NCBI RefSeq assembly: GCF_012328925.1
Contig: NZ_JAAXLS010000013.1
Span: forward strand, 62,001 to 126,000
DNA length: 64,000 nt
Source of the DNA: Amycolatopsis acididurans
GTDB taxonomy: Bacteria > Actinomycetota > Actinomycetes > Mycobacteriales > Pseudonocardiaceae
Direction: 5' to 3'
Under the pieces are notes generated by a model. The model saw only the letters and a program-made list of their open reading frames with translations, ran no database searches and was not told where the DNA came from. Position numbers and translations under genes: made by a program. This document shows positions 28,843-38,012 of the stretch, piece by piece. How positions within the stretch are numbered: the stretch's first letter is position 1; every line of letters begins with the position of its first letter.

Positions 28843-29619
28843 TCAGGCGGTTCGAACGAATTTCACCCGGAACAGCAGCGGCCAGAACTTGCCCGTGAGG
28901 TAGAACTCGTCCGTGCCCGGGATCGCGGCGATGCCGTTGAGTACGTCGGCCTGGCCACGTTGCGCCCCGGTGAGCAGGCCGGACGCGTCGATCCGGGCGG
29001 TGACCTCGCCGGTCGCGGGGTCGATGCGCAGGATCGTGTCGGTCTGCCAGACGTTGGCATAGACACTGTCGCCGACGCATTCGAGCTCGTTGATCTGGTC
29101 GAACGTCTGGTTGCCCGAATGGACGGTCACCTGGCCGAGTGCGGCGAACGTGGCCGGATCGCGGAAGGTCAGCCGGTCCGAGCCGTTGCTCATCACGAGC
29201 CTGCCGGGCTGGTGGCACAGGCCCCAGCCCTCGCCCGCGTAGGAGACCCGGCGCAGCTCCGCCAGTGTCCTGGCGTCACGCTCGATCGCGATCCCGTCCT
29301 GCCACGTGAGCTGCCACACGGTCGCACCGAGCACGGTGATGCCCTCGCCGAACAGCGGCGAGGGCAGGTCGACGGTGGTGGCAGGCGCGGCGCCCGGCGG
29401 GCCGGCGCGCAGCTGGGACCGGCCGGCCAGCCCGGTGCCCTCGTAGAGCAGTCCGTCGTGGATCTCCAGGCCCTCGGTGAAGGCGGCGGTGTCGTGCGGG
29501 AGGGTCCCGAGTACCTCGGCGCGCAGGCGCGGGACCGCCGCGGCCTGGTCCGGTGCGGCGGCTCCGCAGGCCGTCAGCGCCACGGCCATGGCGAGCGTGA
29601 GGGACACGAGACGGTGCAC
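28843..29619 (-). CDS. Glutaminyl-peptide cyclotransferase, plant type, lipoprotein
   Basis: 258-residue exported protein with a lipobox LTAC near 15-18. The rest is a five-bladed propeller typical of plant-type glutaminyl cyclases (FTEGLEIHDGLLYEGTGLAG, ELECVGDSVYANVWQTD, LNGIAAIPGTDEFYLTGKFWP as landmarks, shortened here to EGTG, LEC, YANVWQ and TGKFWP). It forms N-terminal pyroglutamate on secreted peptides. Confidence 0.87.
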   Translation of the reverse strand: MHRLVSLTLAMAVALTACGAAAPDQAAAVPRLRAEVLGTLPHDTAAFTEGLEIHDGLLYEGTGLAGRSQLRAGPPGAAPATTVDLPSPLFGEGITVLGATVWQLTWQDGIAIERDARTLAELRRVSYAGEGWGLCHQPGRLVMSNGSDRLTFRDPATFAALGQVTVHSGNQTFDQINELECVGDSVYANVWQTDTILRIDPATGEVTARIDASGLLTGAQRGQADVLNGIAAIPGTDEFYLTGKFWPLLFRVKFVRTA

Positions 29620-29669
29620 GACTTCACCCTGGCATGACGCGCGTGAAGCCGCCGCTGCACAATTGGGGT

Positions 29670-30425
29670 ATGACCCTGCTGCTCACCCTGGATGACGGAT
29701 CCGTTCAGCGGGCCCTCACCGACGCCGTGGAGCTCGCGCGCGAGGCCGCGGTCGAGGAGGCCGGGGCCGGGCAGGTCGGCGCGCACGCGGGCATCGAACG
29801 CGAGGATGCCGTGTCCGCGAGCCACCTGTTCGAGGCGACCGTGCCCGGTTACGAGGGCTGGCGCTGGTCGGTGACGGTCGCGGTCGCGGGACCGGACGAG
29901 CCGGTGACGGTGAGCGAGGTCGTGCTCACCCCGGGCCCGGAGGCGCTGGTCGCGCCGAAGTGGGTGCCGTGGGAGCGCCGGGTGCGCCCCGGCGACCTCG
30001 GTGTCGGGGACATCTTCCCGACCGAGGAGGACGACCCGCGGCTGGTGCCCGCATACCTGCAGTCCGACGATCCGGCGGTGGAGGAGGTCGCGCACGAAGC
30101 GGGCCTCGGCCGGGTGCATGTGCTCTCCCGGTACGGCCGGGTCGAGGCCGCCTCGCGGTGGCGCAGCGGTGAGTTCGGACCGAGGTCGGACATGGCCCGC
30201 AGTGCCCCGGGTGCGTGTGGCACGTGCGGGTTCTACCTTCCGCTGGCGGGGTCGCTGCGTGCCGGGTTCGGCGTGTGCGGCAACGAGATCTCGCCTGCCG
30301 ACGGGCACGTGGTCAACGTCGAGTACGGCTGCGGCGCGCATTCCGAAGTAGAGGTCGAAGTGACCTCGTCGGTGCCGGTCGCCGAGCTGGTGTACGACGA
30401 TTCGCTGCTGGACATGGAACCCTGA
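29670..30425 (+). CDS. DUF3027 protein with zinc-ribbon-like Cys motif (Rv0877-like)
   Basis: 251-residue cytoplasmic protein. ATG 29670 is chosen because a CACAAT box seven bases upstream suggests a leaderless transcript; an ATG at 29634 is also in frame. The C-terminal part has Cys183-x2-Cys186, Cys203, Cys221 and His224, which look like a metal-binding ribbon. Function unknown. The next gene, a large GHKL ATPase, begins three bases after its stop, so they are probably one unit. Confidence 0.82.
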   Translation: MTLLLTLDDGSVQRALTDAVELAREAAVEEAGAGQVGAHAGIEREDAVSASHLFEATVPGYEGWRWSVTVAVAGPDEPVTVSEVVLTPGPEALVAPKWVPWERRVRPGDLGVGDIFPTEEDDPRLVPAYLQSDDPAVEEVAHEAGLGRVHVLSRYGRVEAASRWRSGEFGPRSDMARSAPGACGTCGFYLPLAGSLRAGFGVCGNEISPADGHVVNVEYGCGAHSEVEVEVTSSVPVAELVYDDSLLDMEP

Positions 30426-30428
30426 CCG

Positions 30429-33167
30429 GTGACTGATCCCTTCGGCACCGAGGCGTTACGGGCCTCGGTGCTGCGGGCGTGGGCGGAGTCGCCGACGCGG
30501 TTCACCGAGGACACCAACGCCGAGCGCGACCTGCGGGTCGGCGCCTACCGCGACCGGCTGCTCGTGGAGCTGGCCCAGAACGCGGCGGACGCGGCACAGA
30601 CCGCCGGTGCTCCCGGCCGGATTCGGGTGTCCGTTGTGGATGGTGAGTTGCGGGTCGCGAACACCGGCGCGCCACTGACCGCCGCCGGGGTCGCTTCGCT
30701 GGCTTCGCTGCGTGCCTCGGCCAAGGAAGGCATGGTCGGGCGTTTCGGCGTCGGGTTCGCGGCGGTGCTCGCGGTCACCGACGAGCCGAGGGTCCTCTCG
30801 CGCACCGGTGGCGTGGCGTTCTCCGAGGCCCGCACCCGCGAGGCCGCCGGGCGGCCCGGCGACGTGCCGGTGCTGCGGCTGCCCTGGCCGGACGACTGGC
30901 CGGTGCCGGAGGGATTCGACACCGAGGTCCGGTTGCCGCTGCGGGCCGATGTCGATCCGGACGAGCTGCTGGCCAGGCTCGCGGACGAGGTCGAGGATCT
31001 GCTGCTGTCGCTGCCGTGGCTGGCCCGGATCTCGGTCGGCGATTCGGTGTGGCAGCGCTCCGAAGTGGACGGTCACGTCGAGATCGCCGGTCCCGCCGGT
31101 GTCGTGCGATGGCTGGTGCAGGAGGCGCCCGGCGGGCTGTGGGCGATGGCTCCGGAGCCGCTGGAAACCGATGTGCTGCACGCGCCGACACCGACGGACG
31201 AGCGGCTGTCGCTGCCCGCGCGACTGATCGCGCAGGTGCCACTGGAACCGTCGCGACGGCGCATCATGCCGGGCACGGACGTGACCGCACCGGCGAGCGC
31301 CTATCCGGCGCTGGTGCGGAAACTGCCGCCCGGGCAACGGCTTTCCCTCGTGCCGAGCGCCGGATTCCCGCTGTCCGAAGTGGATGGTCAACTGCGGGAA
31401 GCTGTCATCGGTGCACTCGGCGAGCAGCCTTGGCTGCCCAGTGCCGGAGGCGATATCCCGGCACTGGGCGCGCGGGTGCTCGGTGTCGATTCGCCGCGGC
31501 TGGTCGAGATGCTCGGCGAGCTGGTGCCGAGGCTGGTGTCGGTGTGCGGTCCGGAAGCGGCGCGGGTGCTCGCGACGGTCGGTGCCGAGCGGCTCGACCT
31601 GCCCGAGGTCGTCGAGACGCTGACCGGCCTCGAGCGGCCACCGGTGTGGTGGCGTTCGCTCTACGACGTACTTTTGCCGCTACTGGAAGCACATTCGGTC
31701 TCGGCCGACGATCTCGGCGCGCTGCCGGTGCCGCTGGCCGACGACCGGACGCTGCCGGGCCCGCGCGGCGCGCTGCTGTTCGACGGCGAGCTGCTGGAAC
31801 TGCTGGCCGAAGCCGACATCGTCGGGCTCCGGCTCGTCCATCCCGAGGCCGCGCACCCGTTGCTGGAACGGCTGGGCGCGAAGCCCGCGGAGGCGGCGGA
31901 CTTGCTGGAGTCGCCCGCGCTGCGCGAGGCGGTCGAACGCAGCGTCGAGGATGCCGAGTCCGGTTTGGACACCGCTCCGCTCGCGGAAGCCGTGCTGCGC
32001 CTGGTTTCCGAGGCGAGTGCGGAGGATCTCGGTGCGCTGGCGCTGCCTGCCGAAGACGGCTGGCGGCGCGCGGACGAACTCGTGCTGCCGACCTCGCCGT
32101 TGCTCGCGGTGTTCGATCCGGACGCGCTCGGCGAAGACGGTCCGCTCGCCGTGCTGGACAAGGATTTCGCCGCGCGCTGGCCGGGCTCCGCGCTGACCGC
32201 GGTCGGCGTGCTCGACGGTTTCGTGGTGACCGAGGACGGGATTCGCGATCTCGATCTCGTCGCCGACGAGCGGTGGCCCGAGGCGTTGCGGCTGATCGCC
32301 GGGGAGCGGGAGACGTGGCAGGCGCTGCGGGCGGACGCGAGCGGGATCGCGCGCAACGCCGTGCTGGCCGGGCGTGCGCCGCAGGAGTGGCGGCTGGCCT
32401 CGGCGGCGGGCCTTGCCGGGTTGTACGACCCGGTGCCCGACGTCGGCGTGCGCGAGGACGTGCTCGCGGCGGCCGGGGTGCGAACCGGACTGGAAGTGGC
32501 CGACCTCGACGACGCGGCCGACCTGCTGGACCGGCTCGGCGATCCTCGGCGGACGGTGGCGCCGGGCCTGGTCGCGCGTGCGCACGCGGCGCTGGCCGAT
32601 GCCGGGCTGGACTGGGCCGCGCTGGATGCCCCGGAGCGGGTGCGGGCGGTGGACGGTTCGGTGGTCGCGGCCGAGGAGGCGGCGGTGCTCGACCGCCCGT
32701 GGCTCGCGGCGGCCTGGCCGGCGGAACGACTGGTCACGGCAGCCGAGGGCGGCCCGGAACCCGAGCCGGACGAAGTCTTCGCGAGCGGCCGGAGCCGCGC
32801 CGAGCGGCTGGCCGAGTTGCTCGACGTGCCGCTACTGAGCGAGACGGTCTCGGCCCGGATGCCGGACGACGGGGAGTTCGTCCCGTGGGCCGAACTGACC
32901 GCGATTTGCCTGGTCGCCGAGCTGCTGGACATGCCGCTGCCCGACGGCGGGGTCGTCGTGCACGAGGAGTTGAGCGTCGAACTCGACGGCGTCAAGCGTG
33001 ACGCGCCGTGGTGGGTCGAAAGTGGTCCGTTTCACGGGGAACATCACGCGGCGGACACTCCCGCCGGCCTGGCCAGGGCATTCGCCCACGCCGCCGACCG
33101 CTGGGCGGACCGGCACCTCATCGAGGCGCTGCTGGACGACCCGGACCCGCTGACGCTGTTCTCCTAG
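30429..33167 (+). CDS. Sacsin-like GHKL ATPase of unknown function
   Basis: 912-residue protein with an N-terminal Hsp90/sacsin-type ATPase fold: N box with Glu47 and Asn51 (VELAQNAADAA), G1-like region at 78-80 (NTG), and a lid motif GRFGVGF at 104-110. The remaining ~780 residues are rich in Leu, Asp and Glu and show no known domain, perhaps a repeat-type scaffold. It follows DUF3027 by three bases. Chaperone, signalling or defence roles are all possible; none can be chosen. Confidence 0.85.
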   Translation: MTDPFGTEALRASVLRAWAESPTRFTEDTNAERDLRVGAYRDRLLVELAQNAADAAQTAGAPGRIRVSVVDGELRVANTGAPLTAAGVASLASLRASAKEGMVGRFGVGFAAVLAVTDEPRVLSRTGGVAFSEARTREAAGRPGDVPVLRLPWPDDWPVPEGFDTEVRLPLRADVDPDELLARLADEVEDLLLSLPWLARISVGDSVWQRSEVDGHVEIAGPAGVVRWLVQEAPGGLWAMAPEPLETDVLHAPTPTDERLSLPARLIAQVPLEPSRRRIMPGTDVTAPASAYPALVRKLPPGQRLSLVPSAGFPLSEVDGQLREAVIGALGEQPWLPSAGGDIPALGARVLGVDSPRLVEMLGELVPRLVSVCGPEAARVLATVGAERLDLPEVVETLTGLERPPVWWRSLYDVLLPLLEAHSVSADDLGALPVPLADDRTLPGPRGALLFDGELLELLAEADIVGLRLVHPEAAHPLLERLGAKPAEAADLLESPALREAVERSVEDAESGLDTAPLAEAVLRLVSEASAEDLGALALPAEDGWRRADELVLPTSPLLAVFDPDALGEDGPLAVLDKDFAARWPGSALTAVGVLDGFVVTEDGIRDLDLVADERWPEALRLIAGERETWQALRADASGIARNAVLAGRAPQEWRLASAAGLAGLYDPVPDVGVREDVLAAAGVRTGLEVADLDDAADLLDRLGDPRRTVAPGLVARAHAALADAGLDWAALDAPERVRAVDGSVVAAEEAAVLDRPWLAAAWPAERLVTAAEGGPEPEPDEVFASGRSRAERLAELLDVPLLSETVSARMPDDGEFVPWAELTAICLVAELLDMPLPDGGVVVHEELSVELDGVKRDAPWWVESGPFHGEHHAADTPAGLARAFAHAADRWADRHLIEALLDDPDPLTLFS

Positions 33168-33295
33168 CGCTTCCGGGGCTTGGGTGGCGCCTTGGGCTGG
33201 TCGGCAAGCCAGGGGCCGAAATCGTCTACCGTGCACCAAACGTTGGGCGATTCGTTCCGGGGCGGATCGGCACGTCGATGGTCATTCGCGCTGCG

Positions 33296-33583
33296 TCAGA
33301 TCCCCGTCTGCGCCGAACGTGAACCGCGGCGGGCGGCGGCTCGCTGCCAGGTCATGATGCCCATCCCGATGAAGCTGATCACGATGCCCGCCACGCACGT
33401 CCACAGCCAGACGCTCGGCGAGCGGCCCGAGCCCAGGTCAATGATCGCGAAAACGGCCAAACCCACCGCCCACGCCACCGTGCCCACGATCACGATCGGA
33501 AACAGCGCGGTTAAACGTGGCGGCAACTCCGGCACGGGGCGCAGCGAGCCTTTACGATCCCCACCGTTGATCGGGTCAGTCAC
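33296..33583 (-). CDS. DUF2530 membrane protein (Rv0879c-like)
   Basis: 95-residue protein with two membrane helices (about 25-46 and 56-77). GTG 33583 (MTDPINGGD) is 17 bases from the divergent permease start. Function unknown. The gap 33168-33295 downstream holds nothing recognisable. Confidence 0.8.
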   Translation of the reverse strand: MTDPINGGDRKGSLRPVPELPPRLTALFPIVIVGTVAWAVGLAVFAIIDLGSGRSPSVWLWTCVAGIVISFIGMGIMTWQRAAARRGSRSAQTGI

Positions 33584-33599
33584 GTCAGGAAGGCTACCG

Positions 33600-35057
33600 A
33601 TGTCAGAGCAGGACACGCGATCCGCGCTGGACCGCTTCTTCAAGATCAGCGAGCGAGGGTCTACGACCGGCCGCGAAATCCGTGGCGGCCTGGTCACGTT
33701 CGTGACGATGGCCTACATCGTCGTGCTCAACCCGCTCATCATCGGCAGTTTCTCCCCGCAGGACTCCGGGGCGCACAAGGACGTACTGGGCCACATCCTG
33801 CCGGTACCGCAGGTCGCGGCGGTGACGGCCCTGGTCGCGGGCGTGCTGACGATCCTGATGGGTCTCGTCGCGCAGTACCCGTTCGCCATCGCCACCGGTC
33901 TTGGCATCAACACCCTCGTCGCGGTCACCATCGCCCCGCAGATGACCTGGCCCGAGGCGATGGGGCTGGTGGTGATCGAGGGCCTGATCATCGTCCTCCT
34001 CGTGCTCACCGGCTTCCGCACCGCGGTGTTCACCGCCGTGCCCGCGGCCCTGAAGTCGGCGATCGCGGTCGGCATCGGGTTGTTCATCTGCTTCATCGGC
34101 CTCGTCGACGCCGGGTTCGTGCGGCGGCTGCCGGACGCGGCGAACACGACGGTGCCGGTCGGCCTCGGCATCAGCGGCTCGATCGCCTCGTGGCCGACCC
34201 TCGTGTTCGTGATCGGCCTGCTGATCACCGGCATCCTGGTCGCGAAGCGGGTGCGCGGCGGCATCCTCATCGGCGTGCTCTCCACGACGGTGATCGCGAT
34301 CATCGTCGAGGCGATCGTCAAGGCGGGCCCGTCCAACGGCACCAACGCCAAGGGCTGGAACCTCGGCTACCCCGCACTGCCCGCCAAGGTCGTCGGCCTG
34401 CCCGACCTCTCGCTCGTCGGCGACGTCTCCTTCGGCGCCTGGACCCGGCTGCCCATCATCACCGTCGTCCTGTTCGTGTTCACCCTGGTGCTGGCCGACT
34501 TCTTCGACGCGATGGGCACCATGACCGGGCTGGCCAAGGAAGCGGGACAGCTCGGCCCGGACGGCCAGCTGCCGCGCGTCGGCCGGGCGCTGTTCGTCGA
34601 GGGGCTCGCGGGTGCCGCGGGCGGGTTCGGTTCGGCCAGCTCCAACACGGTGTTCGTCGAGTCGGCGTCCGGTATCGCCGAAGGTGCGCGCACCGGGCTG
34701 GCCAACATCGTCACCGGCGTGCTGTTCATCGCCGCCATGTTCCTCACCCCGCTGTACGAGTCGGTGCCGGTCGAGGCGGCCGCACCCGCGCTCGTCGTGG
34801 TCGGCGCGCTGCTGATCGCGCAGGTCCGCGACATCGACTTCCGCGACTTCTCGGTCGCGCTGCCCGCGTTCCTGACCATCGTGGTGATGCCGTTCACGTA
34901 CTCGATCGCCAACGGCATCGGGGTCGGCTTCATCAGCTACGTCGTGCTGCAGGCGGCCTCGGGCAAGGTGCGCAAGATCCACCCGCTGATGTGGGTCATC
35001 GCGGTGGCGTTCGTCGCATACTTCGCGGTTGGTCCGATTCAGAGCGCGCTGAAGTAA
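33600..35057 (+). CDS. NCS2-family purine permease (AzgA-like)
   Basis: 485-residue permease with about 12-14 helices, of the hypoxanthine/guanine/adenine branch. Landmarks are REIRGGLVTFVTMAYIVVLN (shortened: GGLxTFVTMAY), FAIATGLGINTLVA and ADFFDAMGTMTG. It takes up purine bases with protons. ATG 33600; a divergent promoter is shared with the DUF2530 gene. Confidence 0.92.
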   Translation: MSEQDTRSALDRFFKISERGSTTGREIRGGLVTFVTMAYIVVLNPLIIGSFSPQDSGAHKDVLGHILPVPQVAAVTALVAGVLTILMGLVAQYPFAIATGLGINTLVAVTIAPQMTWPEAMGLVVIEGLIIVLLVLTGFRTAVFTAVPAALKSAIAVGIGLFICFIGLVDAGFVRRLPDAANTTVPVGLGISGSIASWPTLVFVIGLLITGILVAKRVRGGILIGVLSTTVIAIIVEAIVKAGPSNGTNAKGWNLGYPALPAKVVGLPDLSLVGDVSFGAWTRLPIITVVLFVFTLVLADFFDAMGTMTGLAKEAGQLGPDGQLPRVGRALFVEGLAGAAGGFGSASSNTVFVESASGIAEGARTGLANIVTGVLFIAAMFLTPLYESVPVEAAAPALVVVGALLIAQVRDIDFRDFSVALPAFLTIVVMPFTYSIANGIGVGFISYVVLQAASGKVRKIHPLMWVIAVAFVAYFAVGPIQSALK

Positions 35058-35068
35058 GCAGTTTCACC

Positions 35069-35086
35069 CGATCGTCCCCGCGATCG
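35069..35086. promoter_or_regulatory. CGATCG dyad upstream of marR
   Basis: Perfect 6-bp arms CGATCG around TCCCCG. It may be the MarR operator or a terminator of the permease gene; both fit its place between 35057 and 35104. Confidence 0.4.
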
Positions 35087-35103
35087 TAAGGTACGCTAAC
35101 TAT

Positions 35104-35535
35104 GTGTCCGATTTGCGTCAACGCGCATTGGCCGGCCGGCTCCGGCTCGCGGTCGTGCGCCTCAATCGCAGACTACGGGCACAGCGGATCGACCAGAACG
35201 TCTCGCTGACGCAGATCGCGGCACTGTCCACTCTGCACAAATGCGGGGCGCTGACGCCGGGCAAGCTCGCGGCGAAGGAAGGCGTGCAACCGCCGTCCAT
35301 GACGCGGGTGATCGCCGCGCTCGAGGACATGGGTTTCGTCGAGCGAAGCCCGCACCCGACCGACGGCAGGCAGTCCATCGTGGCGCTGACCGACGCCGGA
35401 CGGGGCTTTCTGGAGCAGACGATTTCCGTCCGGGAAGCCTGGCTCGACCGCAAGCTGGCGGAACTGAGCGGTGACGAGCGGGAAACACTCGCGCGCGCCG
35501 CCGAGATCATCGACAGGATGGCGGGGAACGAATAA
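35104..35535 (+). CDS. MarR-family regulator (Rv0880-like)
   Basis: 143-residue winged-helix protein. The wHTH is at 30-95 (SLTQIAALSTL, EGVQPPSMTRVIAALEDMG, wing PHPTDGRQSIVAL). GTG 35104 lies a few bases after a TACGCT -10-like box, so the transcript may be leaderless. A CGATCG dyad at 35069-35086 lies upstream. Two bases separate it from the MFS gene, so it probably controls that pump. Confidence 0.9.
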   Translation: MSDLRQRALAGRLRLAVVRLNRRLRAQRIDQNVSLTQIAALSTLHKCGALTPGKLAAKEGVQPPSMTRVIAALEDMGFVERSPHPTDGRQSIVALTDAGRGFLEQTISVREAWLDRKLAELSGDERETLARAAEIIDRMAGNE

Positions 35536-35537
35536 CG

Positions 35538-36926
35538 GTGCGGCCGAAACTGGGTAGCGAAGCAACGTCATATCCGACAACCACAGCTACCCAGGGACAG
35601 GCGCCACCCGCCGAGGAAACACCGCCACCGAAGGCGAGCATGTTCGCATCCCTGCGGGTGCGCAACTACCGGTTGTTCTTCTCCGGCCAGGTCATCTCCA
35701 ACATCGGCACCTGGATGCAGCGCATCGCGCAGGACTGGCTGGTGTTCGAGCTTTCCGGCAACAACCCGCTGGCGCTGGGCATCGCGGTCGCGCTGCAGTT
35801 CACGCCGACCGTGCTGCTGTCGCTGTGGGCCGGTGTGCTGGCCGACCGCGTCGACAAGCGCAAGCTGTGCATCTTCATCCAGAGTGGTATCGGCCTGCAG
35901 GCGCTCGTGCTCGGCATGCTCAACGTCACCGGCATCGTCGCGCTCTGGCAGGTCTACGTTCTCTGTTTCATACTCGGCATCTTCAGTGCGCTCGACGTGC
36001 CGGCACGGCAGTCGTTCGTCGCGGAGATGGTGGGGCGCAAGCAGATCCCGAACGCGGTCGCGCTGAACTCCTCGGTGTTCAACATGGCCCGCATCGTCGG
36101 GCCCGCGATCGCCGGCTTCGCGATCACCTGGGTCGGCACCGGCTGGATGTTCCTCGCCAACGCGGTCAGCACGCTCGCCGTGATCACCGGGCTCCTGCTG
36201 ATGAACCCGGACAAGCTCTTCCGCGGCCCCGCCGTCGTGCGCGCCAAGGGGCAGCTGCGCGAGGGGCTCGCCTACGTGCGCGGGCGCAGCGACCTGGTCA
36301 CCGTGATGGTGCTGGTGTTCTTCGTCAGCACGTTCGGCATCACCTTCTTCACCTCGCTCGCGATCGTCGCGGGCAACGTCTTCGGTACTCAGGCCGACGG
36401 TTACGGCCTGCTGTCCACACTGCTCGCGGTCGGCACGTTCACCGGTTCGCTGATGGCCGCGCGGCGCGGGGTGAAGGGCAAGCCGAGGGTGCGGCTGCTG
36501 CTGGTGGCCGCCTTCGGGCTCGGCGCGGTCGAGTTCGTGGCCGCGTTCATGCCGACCTACTTCGCCTTCGGGATCGCGCTGATACCGCTGGGTTTCGCCA
36601 CGATCACGTTCCTCAACACCGCGAACTCGCTGGTCCAGACCGCGGTGAGCCCGGAGATGCGAGGCCGGGTCATGGGCCTCTACGTTCTGGTCCTGATCGG
36701 CGGCAACCCGATCGGCGGTCCGATGGTCGGCTGGATGGCCGACGTGTTCGGCGGCCGGTCGCCGTTCGTCATCGGCGGCGCGATCTCCGCGATCGCCGCA
36801 CTGGTGTGCGCCGTGGTGCTGGCCCGGCGCGGCGGGGTGCTGCAGCCGAACCGGATCGCGGGGCTGCGGGTGCTGTTCTCTAGCGGCCGAGCAACCGCGG
36901 CAGCACCGCCTCGGCGAGCCGCCTGA
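35538..36926 (+). CDS. MFS efflux transporter
   Basis: 462-residue MFS_3-type exporter with about twelve helices; motif A-like loop is LADRVDKRK. The first ~35 residues are Thr/Pro-rich. GTG 35538 lies two bases after the MarR stop. The last ~15 codons (SSGRATAAAPPRRAA) overlap the convergent exported-protein gene by 47 bases. Confidence 0.9.
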   Translation: MRPKLGSEATSYPTTTATQGQAPPAEETPPPKASMFASLRVRNYRLFFSGQVISNIGTWMQRIAQDWLVFELSGNNPLALGIAVALQFTPTVLLSLWAGVLADRVDKRKLCIFIQSGIGLQALVLGMLNVTGIVALWQVYVLCFILGIFSALDVPARQSFVAEMVGRKQIPNAVALNSSVFNMARIVGPAIAGFAITWVGTGWMFLANAVSTLAVITGLLLMNPDKLFRGPAVVRAKGQLREGLAYVRGRSDLVTVMVLVFFVSTFGITFFTSLAIVAGNVFGTQADGYGLLSTLLAVGTFTGSLMAARRGVKGKPRVRLLLVAAFGLGAVEFVAAFMPTYFAFGIALIPLGFATITFLNTANSLVQTAVSPEMRGRVMGLYVLVLIGGNPIGGPMVGWMADVFGGRSPFVIGGAISAIAALVCAVVLARRGGVLQPNRIAGLRVLFSSGRATAAAPPRRAA

Positions 36927-37848
36927 GGTTCGTGTCACCGGTGAGCGTCAGCTCCTGGGTGGAGTCGTCGGTCAGCTTCACGGCGACGAGGTCGCCCGTG
37001 ACCAGTGCGGGCCGCCCGGCGAGGGTGTCGGGGTACACGCGCGGCGAGGTGCCTTCGCTGAACACCGCCTTCACCCCGCGCACCGTGCACTGCCCGTCCA
37101 TGCGTGGTTTGCCGCTGCCGCCGAGTTCTCCGGTCAGCGCGGTGCACAGCTGCCAGGAGATCATCGGCCACGGCGCGTCGACGATTCCGTGCTGCGGCAC
37201 CGGCTCCATGCGCTGACCGGGGATCGTGCCGTCCTTGGACGTTGTCGGCACGGCGGGGCCGGGCGTCATGGTCGCGTGCACGATCGCGGTCGCGATCGAT
37301 TTGGTCAGCTCGTCGAGCGGCTGCTTCGCGGTGCCGCTGACCGCGATCTGCAGGAACGGTTTGACCTGGGCGCTCGGTTCGGCGTCGACCAGCCGGAGGT
37401 TGAGCCGCGAGTTGACCTGCGGCGAGACGGATTCGATCTCGCCCTTGTGTCCGTCGACGGTCACCGGGTCGGGGTTCTGCAGCGGGGCGGGCGTGCCGTC
37501 GAGGCGCAGGAACACCTCGAGCGAACCGGTGACGACGTGGCAGCTGCCGTCCAGTGCCTCGCGCAGCGTGGGGCTGCCCAGCACCGCCTCCCAGCGCTGC
37601 CGGCTCAGGGCCTGGCACAGCACATGCGCGCTGCTTTCGGGCGGGAGCGCGGCGACCATCTCGCCTGCCGGCATCGCGACGGCGCGCGGCACCTGCCCGT
37701 TCTTGCTGGGCCAGATACTCGGCAGGTCACGTGCCTGCGCTGGTCTGTCGCCCGCGTCCTGCGCCCAGAGGTATCCCGCGGCGGACGCGATGGACGCGAA
37801 CGACAGCAGGACGCCGATCAAGATCGCGATCACGGTCGACGTTTTCAC
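36880..37848 (-). CDS. Membrane-anchored exported protein, unknown function
   Basis: 322-residue protein with an N-terminal helix (ILIGVLLSFASIASAAGYL) that is an anchor or signal peptide, then an extracytoplasmic part rich in Thr and Pro. Four Cys in spaced pairs may form disulfides. GTG 37848 (MKTSTVIAIL) is chosen as the start of the helix. No family recognised. An iron-box palindrome (37963-37983) lies 115 bp upstream. Confidence 0.78.
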   Translation of the reverse strand: MKTSTVIAILIGVLLSFASIASAAGYLWAQDAGDRPAQARDLPSIWPSKNGQVPRAVAMPAGEMVAALPPESSAHVLCQALSRQRWEAVLGSPTLREALDGSCHVVTGSLEVFLRLDGTPAPLQNPDPVTVDGHKGEIESVSPQVNSRLNLRLVDAEPSAQVKPFLQIAVSGTAKQPLDELTKSIATAIVHATMTPGPAVPTTSKDGTIPGQRMEPVPQHGIVDAPWPMISWQLCTALTGELGGSGKPRMDGQCTVRGVKAVFSEGTSPRVYPDTLAGRPALVTGDLVAVKLTDDSTQELTLTGDTNLRRLAEAVLPRLLGR

Positions 37849-37962
37849 GTCGCGGAGGGTACAGCGGCACGAAACGCGTCCCTCGACGGCGTGGTCCGGG
37901 CGAATTCGTCCCGCGATCGGGTGAGCGGCACGGCGGCACCGACCCACCCCTTGCTTCGAGAG

Positions 37963-37983
37963 ATGAGGTTAGGCTAACCTCAT
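37963..37983. promoter_or_regulatory. IdeR/DtxR iron-box palindrome
   Basis: TGAGGTTAGGCTAACCTCA with one more matching base each side makes a perfect 21-bp palindrome, nearly identical to the DtxR/IdeR consensus. It lies between the NAT stop and the start of the exported protein gene, on the minus-strand transcript path. Confidence 0.8.
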
Positions 37984-38012
37984 CGGTGTCCGCTTCGTGG
38001 TGGGAGCGGCAG

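Noticed and set aside
31016..33001. 661-residue plus frame inside the GHKL ATPase
   Set aside because: Arg/Ala-rich shadow frame of the ATPase gene.
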